DNA of 64,000 bases from Stutzerimonas frequens (GTDB lineage Bacteria > Pseudomonadota > Gammaproteobacteria > Pseudomonadales > Pseudomonadaceae): the NCBI RefSeq assembly GCF_024448335.1, contig NZ_JAMOHM010000013.1, forward strand, positions 1 to 64,000. The letters are read 5' to 3'. Numbering within the stretch: position 1 is the first letter of the stretch; each line of letters begins with the position of its first letter. Shown piece by piece: positions 37,762 to 47,802 of the stretch. The position numbers and the translations under genes are program-made. The notes under the pieces were generated by a model, which saw nothing but the letters and a program-made list of their open reading frames with translations, did not search any database and was not told the DNA's origin.

Positions 37762-38199
37762 TCACATCCAGCCGAGCGTGAGCGCCATTACCATCAGATA
37801 ACGACCGGTCTTGGCCAGGCTGACGATCAGCAGAAAGCTCCACAGCGGCTCGCGCATCACCCCGGCCACCAGGGTCAGCGGATCACCGATGACCGGCACC
37901 CAACTGAGCAACAGGGTCCAGCGGCCGTAGCGGTGATAGCTGGCTTGCGCCCTGGCGAGCTGACGCTCATTGACCGGAAACCAGCGCTTGTGACGAAAGT
38001 GCTCGACATAACGGCCGAGCAGCCAGTTCACCAGCGAGCCCAGAACGTTGCCCAGGCTCGCCAGCGCCACCAGCTCCCATGCTGCATAGCGTTCGGTCAG
38101 CAGCAGCCCGGCCAGCACGGCTTCGGACTGCATGGGCAGCAGGGTCGCAGCGCCGAAGGCTGCCAGGAACAGGCCGAGATAGCCGGAAAGCTCGAACAT
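37762..38199 (-). CDS. YqaA family membrane protein (DedA-related)
   Basis: This is a 145-residue protein with about four membrane segments. The motifs ATLLPMQSEAVLAG, NVLGSLVNWLLGRY and SWVPVIGDPLTLVAGV match the YqaA/SNARE-associated (DedA-like) family. Its role is unknown, possibly lipid or envelope related. It is convergent with nothing and is next to the helical protein gene at 38260. Confidence 0.88.
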   Translation of the reverse strand: MFELSGYLGLFLAAFGAATLLPMQSEAVLAGLLLTERYAAWELVALASLGNVLGSLVNWLLGRYVEHFRHKRWFPVNERQLARAQASYHRYGRWTLLLSWVPVIGDPLTLVAGVMREPLWSFLLIVSLAKTGRYLMVMALTLGWM

Positions 38200-38259
38200 C
38201 CACCGCCCCGTGCAGCAGTCTCTGAGTGGTGCGGCAGTATGCTCGAAACAGGTCTGCGC

Positions 38260-38715
38260 TTACATCTCGTGGATGCGGCTGACCTGGCGCGCCAGGCGCA
38301 TCGTCTCGTGCTCCTCGAGCTGCAGCAGGTCCTCGGCCAGGTTGCGCGCACCGTCGATCTCGGCCCGACGCGCGAGGGAGCGGTAGAGGTCGATGACCTG
38401 GTTGTGGATGGTGAAGATATCCAGCGATATCTCCTCCACGCTCATGGTGTCGTAGGCTTTGCAGGCCTGGTTGCGCAGCACCGGATTGCGCGTCAGGTAA
38501 TCGTAGATCCAGGTGTGCAGTGCTTTCGGATCGGCGTGCTTCTCGATCTTGTCGACCGTTTCGGCCAGCGCTCGCTCGTGATCGGCGAGATAGACCAGCA
38601 GCCATTTGGCACGGGTCTCTTCGTGCTTGTCGGAACAACGAGCCATGCAGCGGGCGAGCATGGCATGGGTATCGCGTGTCCAGTCGATCAGGTCTTCGAA
38701 TCGCTCGATCTTCAT
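38260..38715 (-). CDS. Conserved helical protein, unknown function
   Basis: This 151-residue protein is predicted all-helical, with regularly spaced His and Glu residues (YLADHERAL, IFTIHNQVIDLY, LQLEEHETMRL). The pattern recalls ferritin/hemerythrin-like bundles, but no family motif was confirmed. GGGGAGA before ATG 38715 decides the start. It is probably cytoplasmic. Confidence 0.7.
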   Translation of the reverse strand: MKIERFEDLIDWTRDTHAMLARCMARCSDKHEETRAKWLLVYLADHERALAETVDKIEKHADPKALHTWIYDYLTRNPVLRNQACKAYDTMSVEEISLDIFTIHNQVIDLYRSLARRAEIDGARNLAEDLLQLEEHETMRLARQVSRIHEM

Positions 38716-38958
38716 CGCCAAGTCTCCCCTGTGTGGCGGCAAACAGCGCGGCGCCGGTCGGCCTGCTGTCGCTCGAGTCTGTCCACGGCTCAGGCTCTCT
38801 GCCATGACCCTGGTTAAGAGATTAGCTCAGCCTGTCTCGGCGCGACCCGCAGCAGCGCCCAACCTTGCTACAGATCATTGCCGAGCGGACCCGCACGACC
38901 GACGATCTTGCCTTCATCAGCAGCCCCGCTCGCCACCAGCGGCGGGATTCATGGATGC

Positions 38959-40070
38959 ATGCTCATGTTCCAGATCTTGCTGCGCAGCCTTCTGTTATTC
39001 CTGTTGGGCACAGCGGCTCCGACCTATGCCTTGGCCAACCCGCCGGTGCTGGAAGTGTTCGTACGCGACGGCTGTCCGCACTGCAGCGCGGCCAAGGATT
39101 TTCTCGTCGAACTGGCCGAAAGGCACCCGCAGCTGGAGATTCGCCTCCGCGAGGTGGACCGTGACCCCTCGGCCCGCGCCGACTTGCTGCGACTATCTCG
39201 TGAAGCCGGTAGCTGGCCACCGGCAGTTCCAACCTTCGTGATCGGCGAGCGTCTGCTGGTCGGCTTCGATGATGCCGAGCACAGCGGCGCGCAGCTGATC
39301 GCGCTGCTCGAACAATCGGTGCCGCAACCCACCACATTGGAGAGCAGGCTGTTCGGCAACCTCAGCCTGGAACGTCTGGGCCTGCCGCTTTTCACCCTTG
39401 CCCTCGGCCTGCTGGACGGATTCAACCCGTGCGCCATGTGGGTCCTGCTGTTCCTGCTGTCGCTGCTGGTCCGCCTGCGCGATCGCCACCGCATGGCGCT
39501 GATCGCCGGCACCTTCGTGCTGGTCAGCGGCGCGGTGTACTACCTGTTCATGGCAGCTTGGCTGAACCTGTTCCTGCTGGTCGGCCTGTCGTCCTGGTTG
39601 CTCGCCGGGCTGCACTGTTGGCGGTGCTTATCGGTCTCATCAATCTGCGTGACGGCCTGCGGCCTGCCGGCGGCTTCGCGCTGTCGATACCGGCCTCCGC
39701 CAAACCCGGACTCTATGCACGGATGCGTCGCATTCTGCAGAGCCAATCGCTATGCCCCGCACTCGGCGGCGTCGCGGCGCTGGCTTTGGTGGTCAATTTC
39801 GTCGAGTTGCTGTGCACCGCCGGGCTGCCAGCGATCTACACCGCCGTACTGGCGCAGCAGCAACTGGGCGCGCTGGCCCATCATGCCTATCTCGGGCTCT
39901 ACATCCTTGGCTATATCGCCGACGACGCGCTGATGGTGACCGTCGCGGTGCTCGCACTGAGCAGCCGCAAGCTCACGCAACGATCCGGCACGACGCTGAA
40001 GCTGGTCAGCGGCGCGGTAATGCTGGTGCTGGGAGTCGTCATGCTGCTGCGACCGGAATGGTTGCGCTAG
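38959..40070 (+). pseudogene. Glutaredoxin/CcdA-like membrane fusion, frameshifted
   Basis: A signal-like N-terminus, a glutaredoxin-type domain with GCPHC near residue 35, and a CcdA/DsbD-like membrane part (GLLDGFNPCAMWVLLFLLS) are encoded from 38959. Near 39612 the reading frame breaks: the downstream part (LIGLINLRDG to the stop at 40070) lies in the frame one base off. Inserting a single base after 39612 restores one continuous protein of about 370 residues. A thiol-disulfide exchange role is inferred. It is either a true inactivating deletion or a sequencing error; there is no homopolymer there. Confidence 0.8.
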
Positions 40071-40130
40071 CAGCCTGCGAGTGGGCGGCACATCTGCTTG
40101 ATCCAGACACCGCCGCCCCGAGCCGCGGCC

Positions 40131-40928
40131 TTAGCCGAACACCGTCACCGTCTGCCGGCTCAGGGCGATCAGCTCGCCGGATGGCGACCACAGCGCGGCG
40201 GCGCAATGGCCGTAACCGTCGCGGGCATGCTCGATCTCGGCGCGGTACATGCACCATTCATGCCTGTCGAGCACGGGCATCGGCTGGATGAACTCGATGG
40301 TCCAGGTCAGCGAGCTGCCCGGCGCGAAGCTCTTGAGGTGCGGCAGCACAGCGGGCGGCCAGGCATCGACCAGCGCCAGCAGGTGCGCTTCAGTCATCGG
40401 CTCGCGAGGAACATCGCCACGCTGACGCACCCAGCCGCCCATCTGGCGGGAGCTGTTGCCGCTGAACGGCAGGCCGCCGACACCCCAGCGCATCGCCAGG
40501 TAGCGGGTGAACTCCGGCGTCACGCCCGATACGTAGGGCAGCTCCTGGCAGGCTTCCACTGGCGGCATGGACGGACCGGGCTCGGCCGGCACATCGATCA
40601 CCGAACTGCGCGGCGCGCCAAAACTGCCCTGAACGATGGTGACCACCTGGCCATCCTGCACCACCCGGCCCAGCATCTGGCTCACCGCCTTGCCTTCGCG
40701 CAGCACTTCGGCCTCGTACCTGGCTGGCTTGTCCACCGCCAGCGGACCAACGAAGGTGATCGCCAGCGAGCGCAGCGGGCGTCCTTCAGGCACCTTGGCG
40801 CGCATGTTCTCGAATACCAGCGCTGCGACCAGGCCGCCGAAACCCGCACGCCCCTGCCCCCAGCTGGCCGGCACGACCACGCTTTCGGGATTGTCACGCA
40901 CCGCTTGCAGCAGCTCGCAAAGCTCCAT
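40131..40928 (-). CDS. Thioesterase family protein (acyl-CoA, TesB-like)
   Basis: This is a 265-residue double-hotdog protein. The pattern AGFGGLVAALVFENM, RSLAITFVGPL, and the C-terminal WTIEFIQPMPV fits the TesB-like 4HBT_3 thioesterase family. It likely hydrolyses acyl-CoAs in the cytoplasm. ATG 40928 follows GAGG. The stop lies about 60 bases from the frameshifted gene, with which it converges. Confidence 0.85.
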   Translation of the reverse strand: MELCELLQAVRDNPESVVVPASWGQGRAGFGGLVAALVFENMRAKVPEGRPLRSLAITFVGPLAVDKPARYEAEVLREGKAVSQMLGRVVQDGQVVTIVQGSFGAPRSSVIDVPAEPGPSMPPVEACQELPYVSGVTPEFTRYLAMRWGVGGLPFSGNSSRQMGGWVRQRGDVPREPMTEAHLLALVDAWPPAVLPHLKSFAPGSSLTWTIEFIQPMPVLDRHEWCMYRAEIEHARDGYGHCAAALWSPSGELIALSRQTVTVFG

Positions 40929-41051
40929 ATGCACCTCGTTATCGTTCGTTATGCCGGCGATGTTAAAGGCGCATGGTGGGCCGCGCGACCCTGTCTGGCA
41001 GAAGCAGCCGGATGAAATGCCGAATCATCCATGCCGGCAATGAACGAATTG

Positions 41052-43052
41052 TCAGGAACGCCGCGACGGGGCAGCGAGACGCCAGGGCATGGCACGTCGG
41101 GCAGTGGTCAGGGCACGCGACAGTTCATCCCCCGCTCCAGGCTGCTGCGCATAGCGCTGTGCCTCGTACAGCCTGACGAAGGCGCGAATGGCTGTCGCCT
41201 GTTCGGGCAGCTCGGCGGCAGCCCGCTCGGCGAAGCTGCGCGCGCCCTCGCCTTTGAGCCGGCGAACGCCCTGGCGCGCGAGCAAGCGCTCGAAGCGATC
41301 GAACTGGCGCTGCTGAACATCTTTTTCCCGCCGCCAGGGTTTGAACAGCACGAGCGCCAGTATTCCGGTCAGCAGCCCGAGCACGGCGACCAGGCCCAGA
41401 CCGAGCGCCTGGCCGTCGAGCTTGCCAAACCAGCGCTGCAGCATCTGCGACTGCTGCTCATCCTGATAATTGAGGACCCAGCGCTGCCAGCCATAGTTGA
41501 GGCTGTCCCAGCGCAGCCGCAACGTGTTCATCCAGCCGACGTCGCGGAACCGCAGCAGCGACAGCGGCTCGTCGGCGAGAAAGCTCCGCTCCCGCGCCAA
41601 GGCTTGTTCCAGCCCCTGCTCGACGCGCTCGGGCGCGACCTGGAAAGTCGGGTCGACACTGACCCAGCCGCGCTCGGCGACCCAGTATTCGACCCAGGCA
41701 TGGGCATCGAACTGATGCACCGAAAGGTAGTTGCCCGCAGGATTGACCTCGCCGCCCTGGTAGCCGGCCACCACGCGCGCCGGAATGCCCGCCGCGCGCA
41801 GCACGAAGGTCATGGCGCCGGCGTAGTGGGCACAGAAGCCGCTGCGGGTCTGGAACAGGAAGTCGTCGACGATATCGCTACCCACCGGCGGTGGTTCCAA
41901 CGTGTAGTGATACGGCTCGCGGTTGAAATGCCGCAGCAGTGCATCCACCACTGCCTGTGGCTCCTGTGCGCTGCGCCGCAGCTCGGCAGCCCAGGTGCGG
42001 CTGCGCGGGTTGCCCTGCTCCGGCAACTGCAGCGCCCGGGCAAGGCTTTCCGGCGCACCGATGGCTTCGCGTCGGGCGTCCAGCCAGGATGTCACCCGGT
42101 ACATCAGCGGCTTGGTCACCGGCTGGCGGCGTTGCAGGTGGAAATCGGTCATCAGTTGAGCCCCGCCCGACGCAACCTGAGCAACGTCCAGGGCGAACAG
42201 CCAGGGCTGGCCGCTGGGCTGCATGACCACGCTGTAGCTGAGCGGCTCGCCCAGCGCCTGCCACTCCGGTGCCTGGGGCACGTTGGATGCGTAAGACTGC
42301 GACCAGCGCCGGCCATCGAAACGCTCGAAGGTCACCGCGCGCCAGTAGAGCTGGTCGCGAGGGGGAATCTCGCCGTCGAAGCTGACACGAAACGCCAGCT
42401 CCGCCGAGCGCCCCAACCGCGCGATATCGCCAGGCGCCATGTGGTCGGCCAGACCGGTCGTACCCCTGTCGCCGGCCTGCGGCAGCGACCACAGCGGCGG
42501 CAGGCGGGGAAAGAACAGAAACAGCACCAGCATCAGTGGTACCGCCTGCAACAGCAGCGCGCCGGCCAGCCGCACGGTCGGCCACGGCCGCGTCACCAGG
42601 CTGCTCTGCTGCAGGCCGATCATCGCGGCGAGCAATGCAGTGACCGGAAGGAGGCTGTAGAGCCCGGCGAGCAGGCTGTCCTCGAACAGGTAGCTGGTCA
42701 CCACCGCGAAGAAGCCGAGAAAGATCAGCACCAGCGCATCGCGGCGGGTACTCATTTCCACCAGCTTGAGGATGAATGCGGCAATCAGCAGCACCACACC
42801 AGCCTCGAGCCCGACCAGGCTGCCGCGGGAAAAGTACACCCCGAATCCCGCCCCGATCATCAGCAGCGCCTTGGTCCAGCTGCGCGGGTAACGAGCGCGC
42901 ATGCGGAAGATCTGGATTCGCCAGCCCGCGCAGCCCAGCCACAGGCCGATGATCCACAGTGGCAGATGGGTGAGATGCGGCAGGATCACCAGCACCTGCG
43001 CCACCAGCAGCCAGATCAGGCTGTTGCGCGGAATACCCGGCTTCGCACTCAT
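41052..43052 (-). CDS. tgpA: TgpA transglutaminase-like protein
   Basis: This is a 666-residue inner-membrane protein, essential in P. aeruginosa (TgpA). About six helices occupy residues 10-170, then comes a periplasmic region with a transglutaminase-core triad: Cys407 in SGFCAHYAG, His451 in FDAHAWVEYW and Asp in VDPTF. A C-terminal helix and a basic cytoplasmic tail follow. The DUF3488 N-terminal part is characteristic. Its start overlaps the DUF58 gene's stop (ATGA). Confidence 0.94.
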   Translation of the reverse strand: MSAKPGIPRNSLIWLLVAQVLVILPHLTHLPLWIIGLWLGCAGWRIQIFRMRARYPRSWTKALLMIGAGFGVYFSRGSLVGLEAGVVLLIAAFILKLVEMSTRRDALVLIFLGFFAVVTSYLFEDSLLAGLYSLLPVTALLAAMIGLQQSSLVTRPWPTVRLAGALLLQAVPLMLVLFLFFPRLPPLWSLPQAGDRGTTGLADHMAPGDIARLGRSAELAFRVSFDGEIPPRDQLYWRAVTFERFDGRRWSQSYASNVPQAPEWQALGEPLSYSVVMQPSGQPWLFALDVAQVASGGAQLMTDFHLQRRQPVTKPLMYRVTSWLDARREAIGAPESLARALQLPEQGNPRSRTWAAELRRSAQEPQAVVDALLRHFNREPYHYTLEPPPVGSDIVDDFLFQTRSGFCAHYAGAMTFVLRAAGIPARVVAGYQGGEVNPAGNYLSVHQFDAHAWVEYWVAERGWVSVDPTFQVAPERVEQGLEQALARERSFLADEPLSLLRFRDVGWMNTLRLRWDSLNYGWQRWVLNYQDEQQSQMLQRWFGKLDGQALGLGLVAVLGLLTGILALVLFKPWRREKDVQQRQFDRFERLLARQGVRRLKGEGARSFAERAAAELPEQATAIRAFVRLYEAQRYAQQPGAGDELSRALTTARRAMPWRLAAPSRRS

Positions 43053-44011
43053 GCATCGCCCCCATCAGCCAGGCCGTGCAGCGCCAGCGCACGCAGGCAG
43101 GCATCTCGATGCGCCTGGCCGCTGTCCGGGCCGAACAAGCCGGCCGGCAGCCGCAGCGCGAACGGCTGCTGCTTTTCGCTGAGGTCGATGACCCAGTGGC
43201 AGAGCACCGACAGTCGTTGCTCGGTATCGCCGGTAAGCGCGTCGAAATCCAGCAGCGGATCGTTGCCGAGCAGGCTGGCGAAATCCTTGACCAGCAGGCC
43301 CTGGCCGCGCGAATAGGCCTTCCAGTGCAGGCGTCGACGCGGATCGCCCGGCTGCCAGGCGCGCAGGCCCTGATAGTCGTCGACGCCCGAGCCCCGCGTC
43401 AGCACGCCTTCATCCTCGCTCTCCGGCGCGCTGCCGCCCTGGGGACGCTCGGCTGCCGACGGCTGCGGATAGACCAGTGCGGCCAGCTCCAGGTCGATCC
43501 AGCTCCAGGCCACCAGCAGCCCCAGCGGAAAACGGCTCTCCACCCGCACCCGGCCCGGTCGCAACCAACCGCGGTGGCGGGTCGGCAGGCTCAGCTCGAC
43601 CTCGACGGTGCCGCCAGCCGGAACGTCGACCAGGCGCAATCCGCTCGCCGGCCAGCCCAACGCAACGGCCTGATAGGCGCGCCCCTGGCTTTCCAGACGG
43701 ACGCGCAGCAAGGCCTGCTCGCCGACGAATGCCGCCGTGGTGCCGCCGGCCTGCAATACCAGCCCGGCAAGGTTGCGCCAGGTGTGCAGGATGGTGACCA
43801 GATAGAGGGAGCCGAGCAGGAATGTCAGCCCATAGGCCAGGCTGTTCTGGTAGTTGATCGCGGTGAGCAGCATTAGCAGCAGCGCAGCCATGAACGTCAG
43901 CCCCACCGCCGTGGGCATGATGAAGATTCGCCGCTGGTTCAGCCGCACGCTGGAAGCCGGCGGTATGCGTCGTAGCAACCAGCGGTCGCGAAAGCGCGGC
44001 AGCAACCTCAC
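43049..44011 (-). CDS. DUF58 domain protein of the MoxR-TgpA operon
   Basis: This 320-residue protein has two N-terminal membrane helices and a DUF58 domain (LTRGSGVDDYQGLRAWQPGDPRRR, then HWKAYSR). DUF58 proteins carry a von Willebrand factor-like fold and act with MoxR ATPases. The start is a GTG at 44011, giving MRLLPRFRDRW as the N-terminus; no ATG fits. An upstream frame runs into moxR antisense to nothing real. Confidence 0.88.
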   Translation of the reverse strand: MRLLPRFRDRWLLRRIPPASSVRLNQRRIFIMPTAVGLTFMAALLLMLLTAINYQNSLAYGLTFLLGSLYLVTILHTWRNLAGLVLQAGGTTAAFVGEQALLRVRLESQGRAYQAVALGWPASGLRLVDVPAGGTVEVELSLPTRHRGWLRPGRVRVESRFPLGLLVAWSWIDLELAALVYPQPSAAERPQGGSAPESEDEGVLTRGSGVDDYQGLRAWQPGDPRRRLHWKAYSRGQGLLVKDFASLLGNDPLLDFDALTGDTEQRLSVLCHWVIDLSEKQQPFALRLPAGLFGPDSGQAHRDACLRALALHGLADGGDA

Positions 44012-44045
44012 GCCGGACGCCCGCAGTACGGGGCGGACAGCTGCC

Positions 44046-44963
44046 TCACAGCGCCGGCACCTCGCGCAGCAGCCATTGCACCAGCGCACCACCGCCGTGA
44101 CCGGTGGCATCCGCGCGCTCGCGCAGGCGGTGGCCGACCACGGTGGGCAACACCGCCTGCACATCCTCCGGAATCACGTAGTCGCGCCCGTCGAGGAATG
44201 CCCAAGCGCGGGCGGCCGCCAGCAACGCCAGGCTGCCGCGCGGCGACAGCCCCCAGGCGAACTGCGGCTGAGTGCGCGTGGCCTCCACCAGACGCAGCAC
44301 GTAATCGACAAGGGCATCGCTGACCCGCACATGGCCGACCGCATCCTGGATTGCCCGCAGTTCGTCGTGCTGCAGCAACGGCTCGAGTCGGGTGAGCAGA
44401 TCGCGCCGGGATTCACCCAGCAACAGCGATTTTTCCGCCGCCTTGGCGGGGTAGCCCAGGGAGACGCGCATAAGAAAGCGGTCCAGTTGCGACTCCGGCA
44501 ACGCAAAGGTGCCGCCAGAGCTCACCGGGTTCTGCGTGGCGATGACGAAGAACGGCTCGGGCAAGGGTCGCGTCGCCCCTTCGATGGTGACCTGGCCCTC
44601 CTCCATGGCTTCGAGCAGCGCGCTCTGGCTTTTCGGCGTGGCGCGATTGATCTCGTCGGCGAGCACCAGTTCAGCGAAGATCGGCCCGGGGTGGAACACG
44701 AACTGTCCGCTGTCCTTGTCGAACACCGAGGTGCCGAGAATGTCGCCAGGCAGCAGGTCGGAGGTGAACTGGATGCGCTGGAATTCCAGGCCCAGCACCT
44801 TGGCCAGGGCATGACTCAGGGTGGTCTTGCCCATCCCGGGCATGTCCTCCACCAGCAGGTGACCGCGGGCCAGCAGGCAGGCCATGGCCAGCCGGACCTG
44901 CGCCTCCTTGCCGAGCAACACTTCATTGACTGCTTGCAGGCAGGCGTCCAATCGGGTGCGCAT
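44046..44963 (-). CDS. MoxR family AAA+ ATPase
   Basis: This is a 305-residue AAA+ ATPase: Walker A GMPGMGKTTL (residues 42-51), Walker B VLADEINRA near 107, sensor 1 ATQNP, arginine-containing LDRFLMRV, and a lid domain. MoxR ATPases act as chaperones for DUF58/VWA partners. It is the first gene of the moxR-DUF58-tgpA operon. Confidence 0.93.
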   Translation of the reverse strand: MRTRLDACLQAVNEVLLGKEAQVRLAMACLLARGHLLVEDMPGMGKTTLSHALAKVLGLEFQRIQFTSDLLPGDILGTSVFDKDSGQFVFHPGPIFAELVLADEINRATPKSQSALLEAMEEGQVTIEGATRPLPEPFFVIATQNPVSSGGTFALPESQLDRFLMRVSLGYPAKAAEKSLLLGESRRDLLTRLEPLLQHDELRAIQDAVGHVRVSDALVDYVLRLVEATRTQPQFAWGLSPRGSLALLAAARAWAFLDGRDYVIPEDVQAVLPTVVGHRLRERADATGHGGGALVQWLLREVPAL

Positions 44964-45202
44964 AGACTCTCCTTGGTTCGTCTTCCAGCGATGCTACTTG
45001 CCGCAAGCAGCCAGGCAAAGCGCTGGAAACGCCCGGTGACGACTTTGTGATATGCAGCCGGAAGGTGTGCAGCTGTGTGCTCAGCACTACGGCAAGCGAT
45101 GCCGAAGGAACGCTGGGGGGTGGGAGAGTCATGAACAGAGCAGTGGCCACTGCTTCAGCCAGTTGCAGGTCTGGAACGGCCGGGCCTGCTTGCGCAAGCA
45201 TA

Positions 45203-45222
45203 GCCGGCCCGAGCGGGCCGGC
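45203..45222. terminator. GC hairpin, possible terminator
   Basis: GCCGGCCC (45203-45210) pairs with GGGCCGGC (45215-45222) across a GAGC loop, and the flanks ATAG/CTAT extend the stem with one bulge. It lies just past the stop of the minus-strand lipoprotein gene. There is no U-run, so efficiency is uncertain. Confidence 0.45.
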
Positions 45223-45234
45223 CTATGTTGGAGC

Positions 45235-45513
45235 TCAGCGTCCGGCGCGGGATTCGCGCAGATAGAAGCGCGCCTTCTGCGCCTTCTGCGTGCAACCGCG
45301 GAAGGCTTCGAACTGCTGCTGGGTCTTGGCGCCGGTCAGCAACGCCATGGCCTTGGAATAGCTCACGGTACCGGCAAAGCCCTCGGCTTCCGCCAGGCTC
45401 TGCTCCTTCCATGCGGCATCCAGCTCCGCGGCACAGCTGTCACGGTACGCGGTCTTGCCGGCACAGCCGGCCAGCAGCACAACCAGCAAAGGCAAAGTCA
45501 GCCAGGTTTTCAT
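45235..45513 (-). CDS. Small lipoprotein, unknown function
   Basis: The 92-residue protein has a signal peptide and a lipobox LLAGC (the Cys near residue 17), so it is a lipoprotein. The mature part is Ala/Gln/Lys-rich and helical, with two further cysteines. GAGGG precedes ATG 45513. It lies between moxR and selU, both on the same strand. Confidence 0.8.
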   Translation of the reverse strand: MKTWLTLPLLVVLLAGCAGKTAYRDSCAAELDAAWKEQSLAEAEGFAGTVSYSKAMALLTGAKTQQQFEAFRGCTQKAQKARFYLRESRAGR

Positions 45514-45540
45514 CGCATCATCCCTCATGTGCCATTCAGG

Positions 45541-46647
45541 TTACGGCGCGCTGCGCGCCTTACGGTTACGCAGATACTCGACCACGGACGGCTGGTCGCC
45601 GGCGAACTCGATCCGCTCGGCCTTGCTCTCGCGTTGGTAGGCGTACATCGGGTCGTAATATTCGCCCAACAACGCTTCGATCCAGGCGCGATGCAGATCG
45701 ACCGCACCGCTGCGCGCCTGCTCCGCCAGGGCCTGATCCATCAGCAGAGCCAGGCGCTGGTAACGCTCGCCGCCGAGCCGCTTGTTGATATTGACCAGAC
45801 TTTGCTGAAGACGCTCAGCGAATGCAGCGAAACCGTTCTCACCCTGTTCGCTGATGAACTCGGCGCACAGGTCGATCACGTAGTCCTTGAGGATGCGCTC
45901 GACCCGGCCTTGCAGACTGTCCTCCAGCCAGATCAACGGAAACTGCTGCATGCCCTGGAACAGCGGCAGCGGGATGGAGCAGCGCCCGACCAGGCGCGCC
46001 TCGTCCTCGAGCACGAAGCTTTCGATCCCTGCCGCGCGCATCTTCAGCAGGCGGATCGCCAGCGCGTTCTCGAAATCGATCTGCGAGGGCTGCGGCGTGG
46101 CGCGCTTGCCGAAGCTGGAGCCACGGTGGTTGGCCAACCCTTCGAGATCCAGGCTGTTGCCAAGCTGGGCCAGCACCTCGGTCTTGCCGGTCCCGGTCAT
46201 GCCGCCCACCAGCACGAACTCGCACTGCTCCACAGCTTGCTCGATGGTGTCGAGCAGGAAGTGACGCATCGCCTTGTAACCGCCAACCACGCGCGGATAG
46301 TCGATGCCCATCTCGTCCTTCAACCATTGCTGGACGATCTTCGAACGCAAACCACCTCGGAAGCAGTACAGGTAACCATCCGGGTGGGCGCGGGCGAAAT
46401 CGGCCCAGGCCTGCAGCCGCTCGGCCTTGGTCTTGCCGGAGACCAGCTGATGGCCCAGCTCGATGGCGGCTTTCTGGCCGTGCTGCTTGTAGCAGGTGCC
46501 GACCTTCTGCCGCTCCACATCATTCATCAGCGGCAGGTTGACCACACCGGGAAAGGCACCCTTGCCGAACTCCACCGGCGCACGGGCATCCATCATGGGG
46601 ACGTCGTTGAGGAACAGCTCGCGATAATTCTCCGTGTCGCCGCGCAT
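45541..46647 (-). CDS. selU: tRNA 2-selenouridine synthase
   Basis: SelU (MnmH, YbbB) replaces sulfur of 2-thiouridine at the wobble position of tRNA-Lys, -Glu and -Gln with selenium, via a geranylated intermediate. The 368-residue protein has an N-terminal rhodanese domain with active Cys95 in YLYCFRGG, and a P-loop [10 protein letters not shown]. Its start (46647) overlaps the selD stop (ATGA). Confidence 0.95.
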   Translation of the reverse strand: MRGDTENYRELFLNDVPMMDARAPVEFGKGAFPGVVNLPLMNDVERQKVGTCYKQHGQKAAIELGHQLVSGKTKAERLQAWADFARAHPDGYLYCFRGGLRSKIVQQWLKDEMGIDYPRVVGGYKAMRHFLLDTIEQAVEQCEFVLVGGMTGTGKTEVLAQLGNSLDLEGLANHRGSSFGKRATPQPSQIDFENALAIRLLKMRAAGIESFVLEDEARLVGRCSIPLPLFQGMQQFPLIWLEDSLQGRVERILKDYVIDLCAEFISEQGENGFAAFAERLQQSLVNINKRLGGERYQRLALLMDQALAEQARSGAVDLHRAWIEALLGEYYDPMYAYQRESKAERIEFAGDQPSVVEYLRNRKARSAP

Positions 46648-47681
46648 CAACGTACCTCGACCGCGTGGCTACGTGCGGCGACCAGCTGGCCGATCGGCTC
46701 CAGCGCCAGGCCGAGCTCGGCACAGGCCGCGAGGAACTCCGCCTCGCCCTCCGGCGCCACGGCAACCAGCAAACCACCACTGGTCTGCGGATCGCAGAGC
46801 AGTGGTTTGTAACGTTCGTCGAGCGCGGCGATGCGCTCCCCGTAGCTGTCGAAATTGCGCTGGGTGCCACCGGGCACGCAGGCCTGCTCCAGGTAGTATT
46901 CGATGCCAGGCAGGCGCGGTACGCGGTCGTATTCGATCTCGGCGGTCAGGCCGCTGCCATCGGCCATCTCCACCAGATGACCGAGCAGACCGAAGCCGGT
47001 GACGTCGGTCATGGCGCGTACGCCGTCGAGCTTGCCGAAACGGCTGCCGGCGGTGTTCAGCGTACACATCCAATCGCGGGCCAATCCAACGTCCTCGGCG
47101 CGCAGCTTGGCCTTCTTCTCGGCGGTGGTGAGGATGCCGATGCCCAGCGGCTTGGTCAGGTACAGCTTGCAGCCGGCGGTAGCGGTGTCGTTACGCTTCA
47201 TCTGGTGCTTGTTCACCAAGCCCGTGACGGCCAGCCCGAAGATCGGCTCGGGCGCATCGATCGAGTGCCCGCCGGCCAGCGGAATGCCGGCGGCGTCGCA
47301 GACCGAACGGCCCCCGGCGATCACTTCTCGGGCGACTTCCGGCGGCAGCACGTTGACCGGCCAACCGAGGATCGCGATGGCCATCAGCGGGTCGCCGCCC
47401 ATGGCATAGATGTCGCTGATGGCATTGGTGGCGGCGATGCGGCCGAAGTCGAAGGGATCATCGACGATGGGCATGAAGAAGTCGGTGGTCGATACCACAC
47501 CGCGCTCCTCGTCGATGCCGTACACCGCCGCATCATCACGCGAGGCGTTACCGACCCACAGACGCGGATCGAGGTTCTGCGCACCGCTGCCGGCAAGAAT
47601 CACGTCCAGCACCTTGGGCGATATCTTGCAGCCGCAGCCGGCGCCGTGACTGTACTGGGTGAGGCGGATCGGTTCGCTCAT
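46647..47681 (-). CDS. selD: Selenophosphate synthetase
   Basis: SelD makes selenophosphate from selenide and ATP, the selenium donor for SelU and selenocysteine. The 344-residue protein begins with the glycine-rich active segment HGAGCGCK (Cys16, Cys18, Lys19), with Cys rather than selenocysteine in the active site. The AIR-synthase-like core has ATN(A/G)ISD and [13 protein letters not shown]. It is upstream of selU, translationally coupled. Confidence 0.96.
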   Translation of the reverse strand: MSEPIRLTQYSHGAGCGCKISPKVLDVILAGSGAQNLDPRLWVGNASRDDAAVYGIDEERGVVSTTDFFMPIVDDPFDFGRIAATNAISDIYAMGGDPLMAIAILGWPVNVLPPEVAREVIAGGRSVCDAAGIPLAGGHSIDAPEPIFGLAVTGLVNKHQMKRNDTATAGCKLYLTKPLGIGILTTAEKKAKLRAEDVGLARDWMCTLNTAGSRFGKLDGVRAMTDVTGFGLLGHLVEMADGSGLTAEIEYDRVPRLPGIEYYLEQACVPGGTQRNFDSYGERIAALDERYKPLLCDPQTSGGLLVAVAPEGEAEFLAACAELGLALEPIGQLVAARSHAVEVR

Positions 47682-47802
47682 CGGGCTCTCTCGTGGCACA
47701 TGCACAAACGGGCAGCGATTGTAGCAAAGGCCGCCGTGCATTCGCCCTTGCAGCCTCGGCGGCCAGGCATGAAGCTATCGCCAGTGCCACAGGGAGATCC
47801 AC

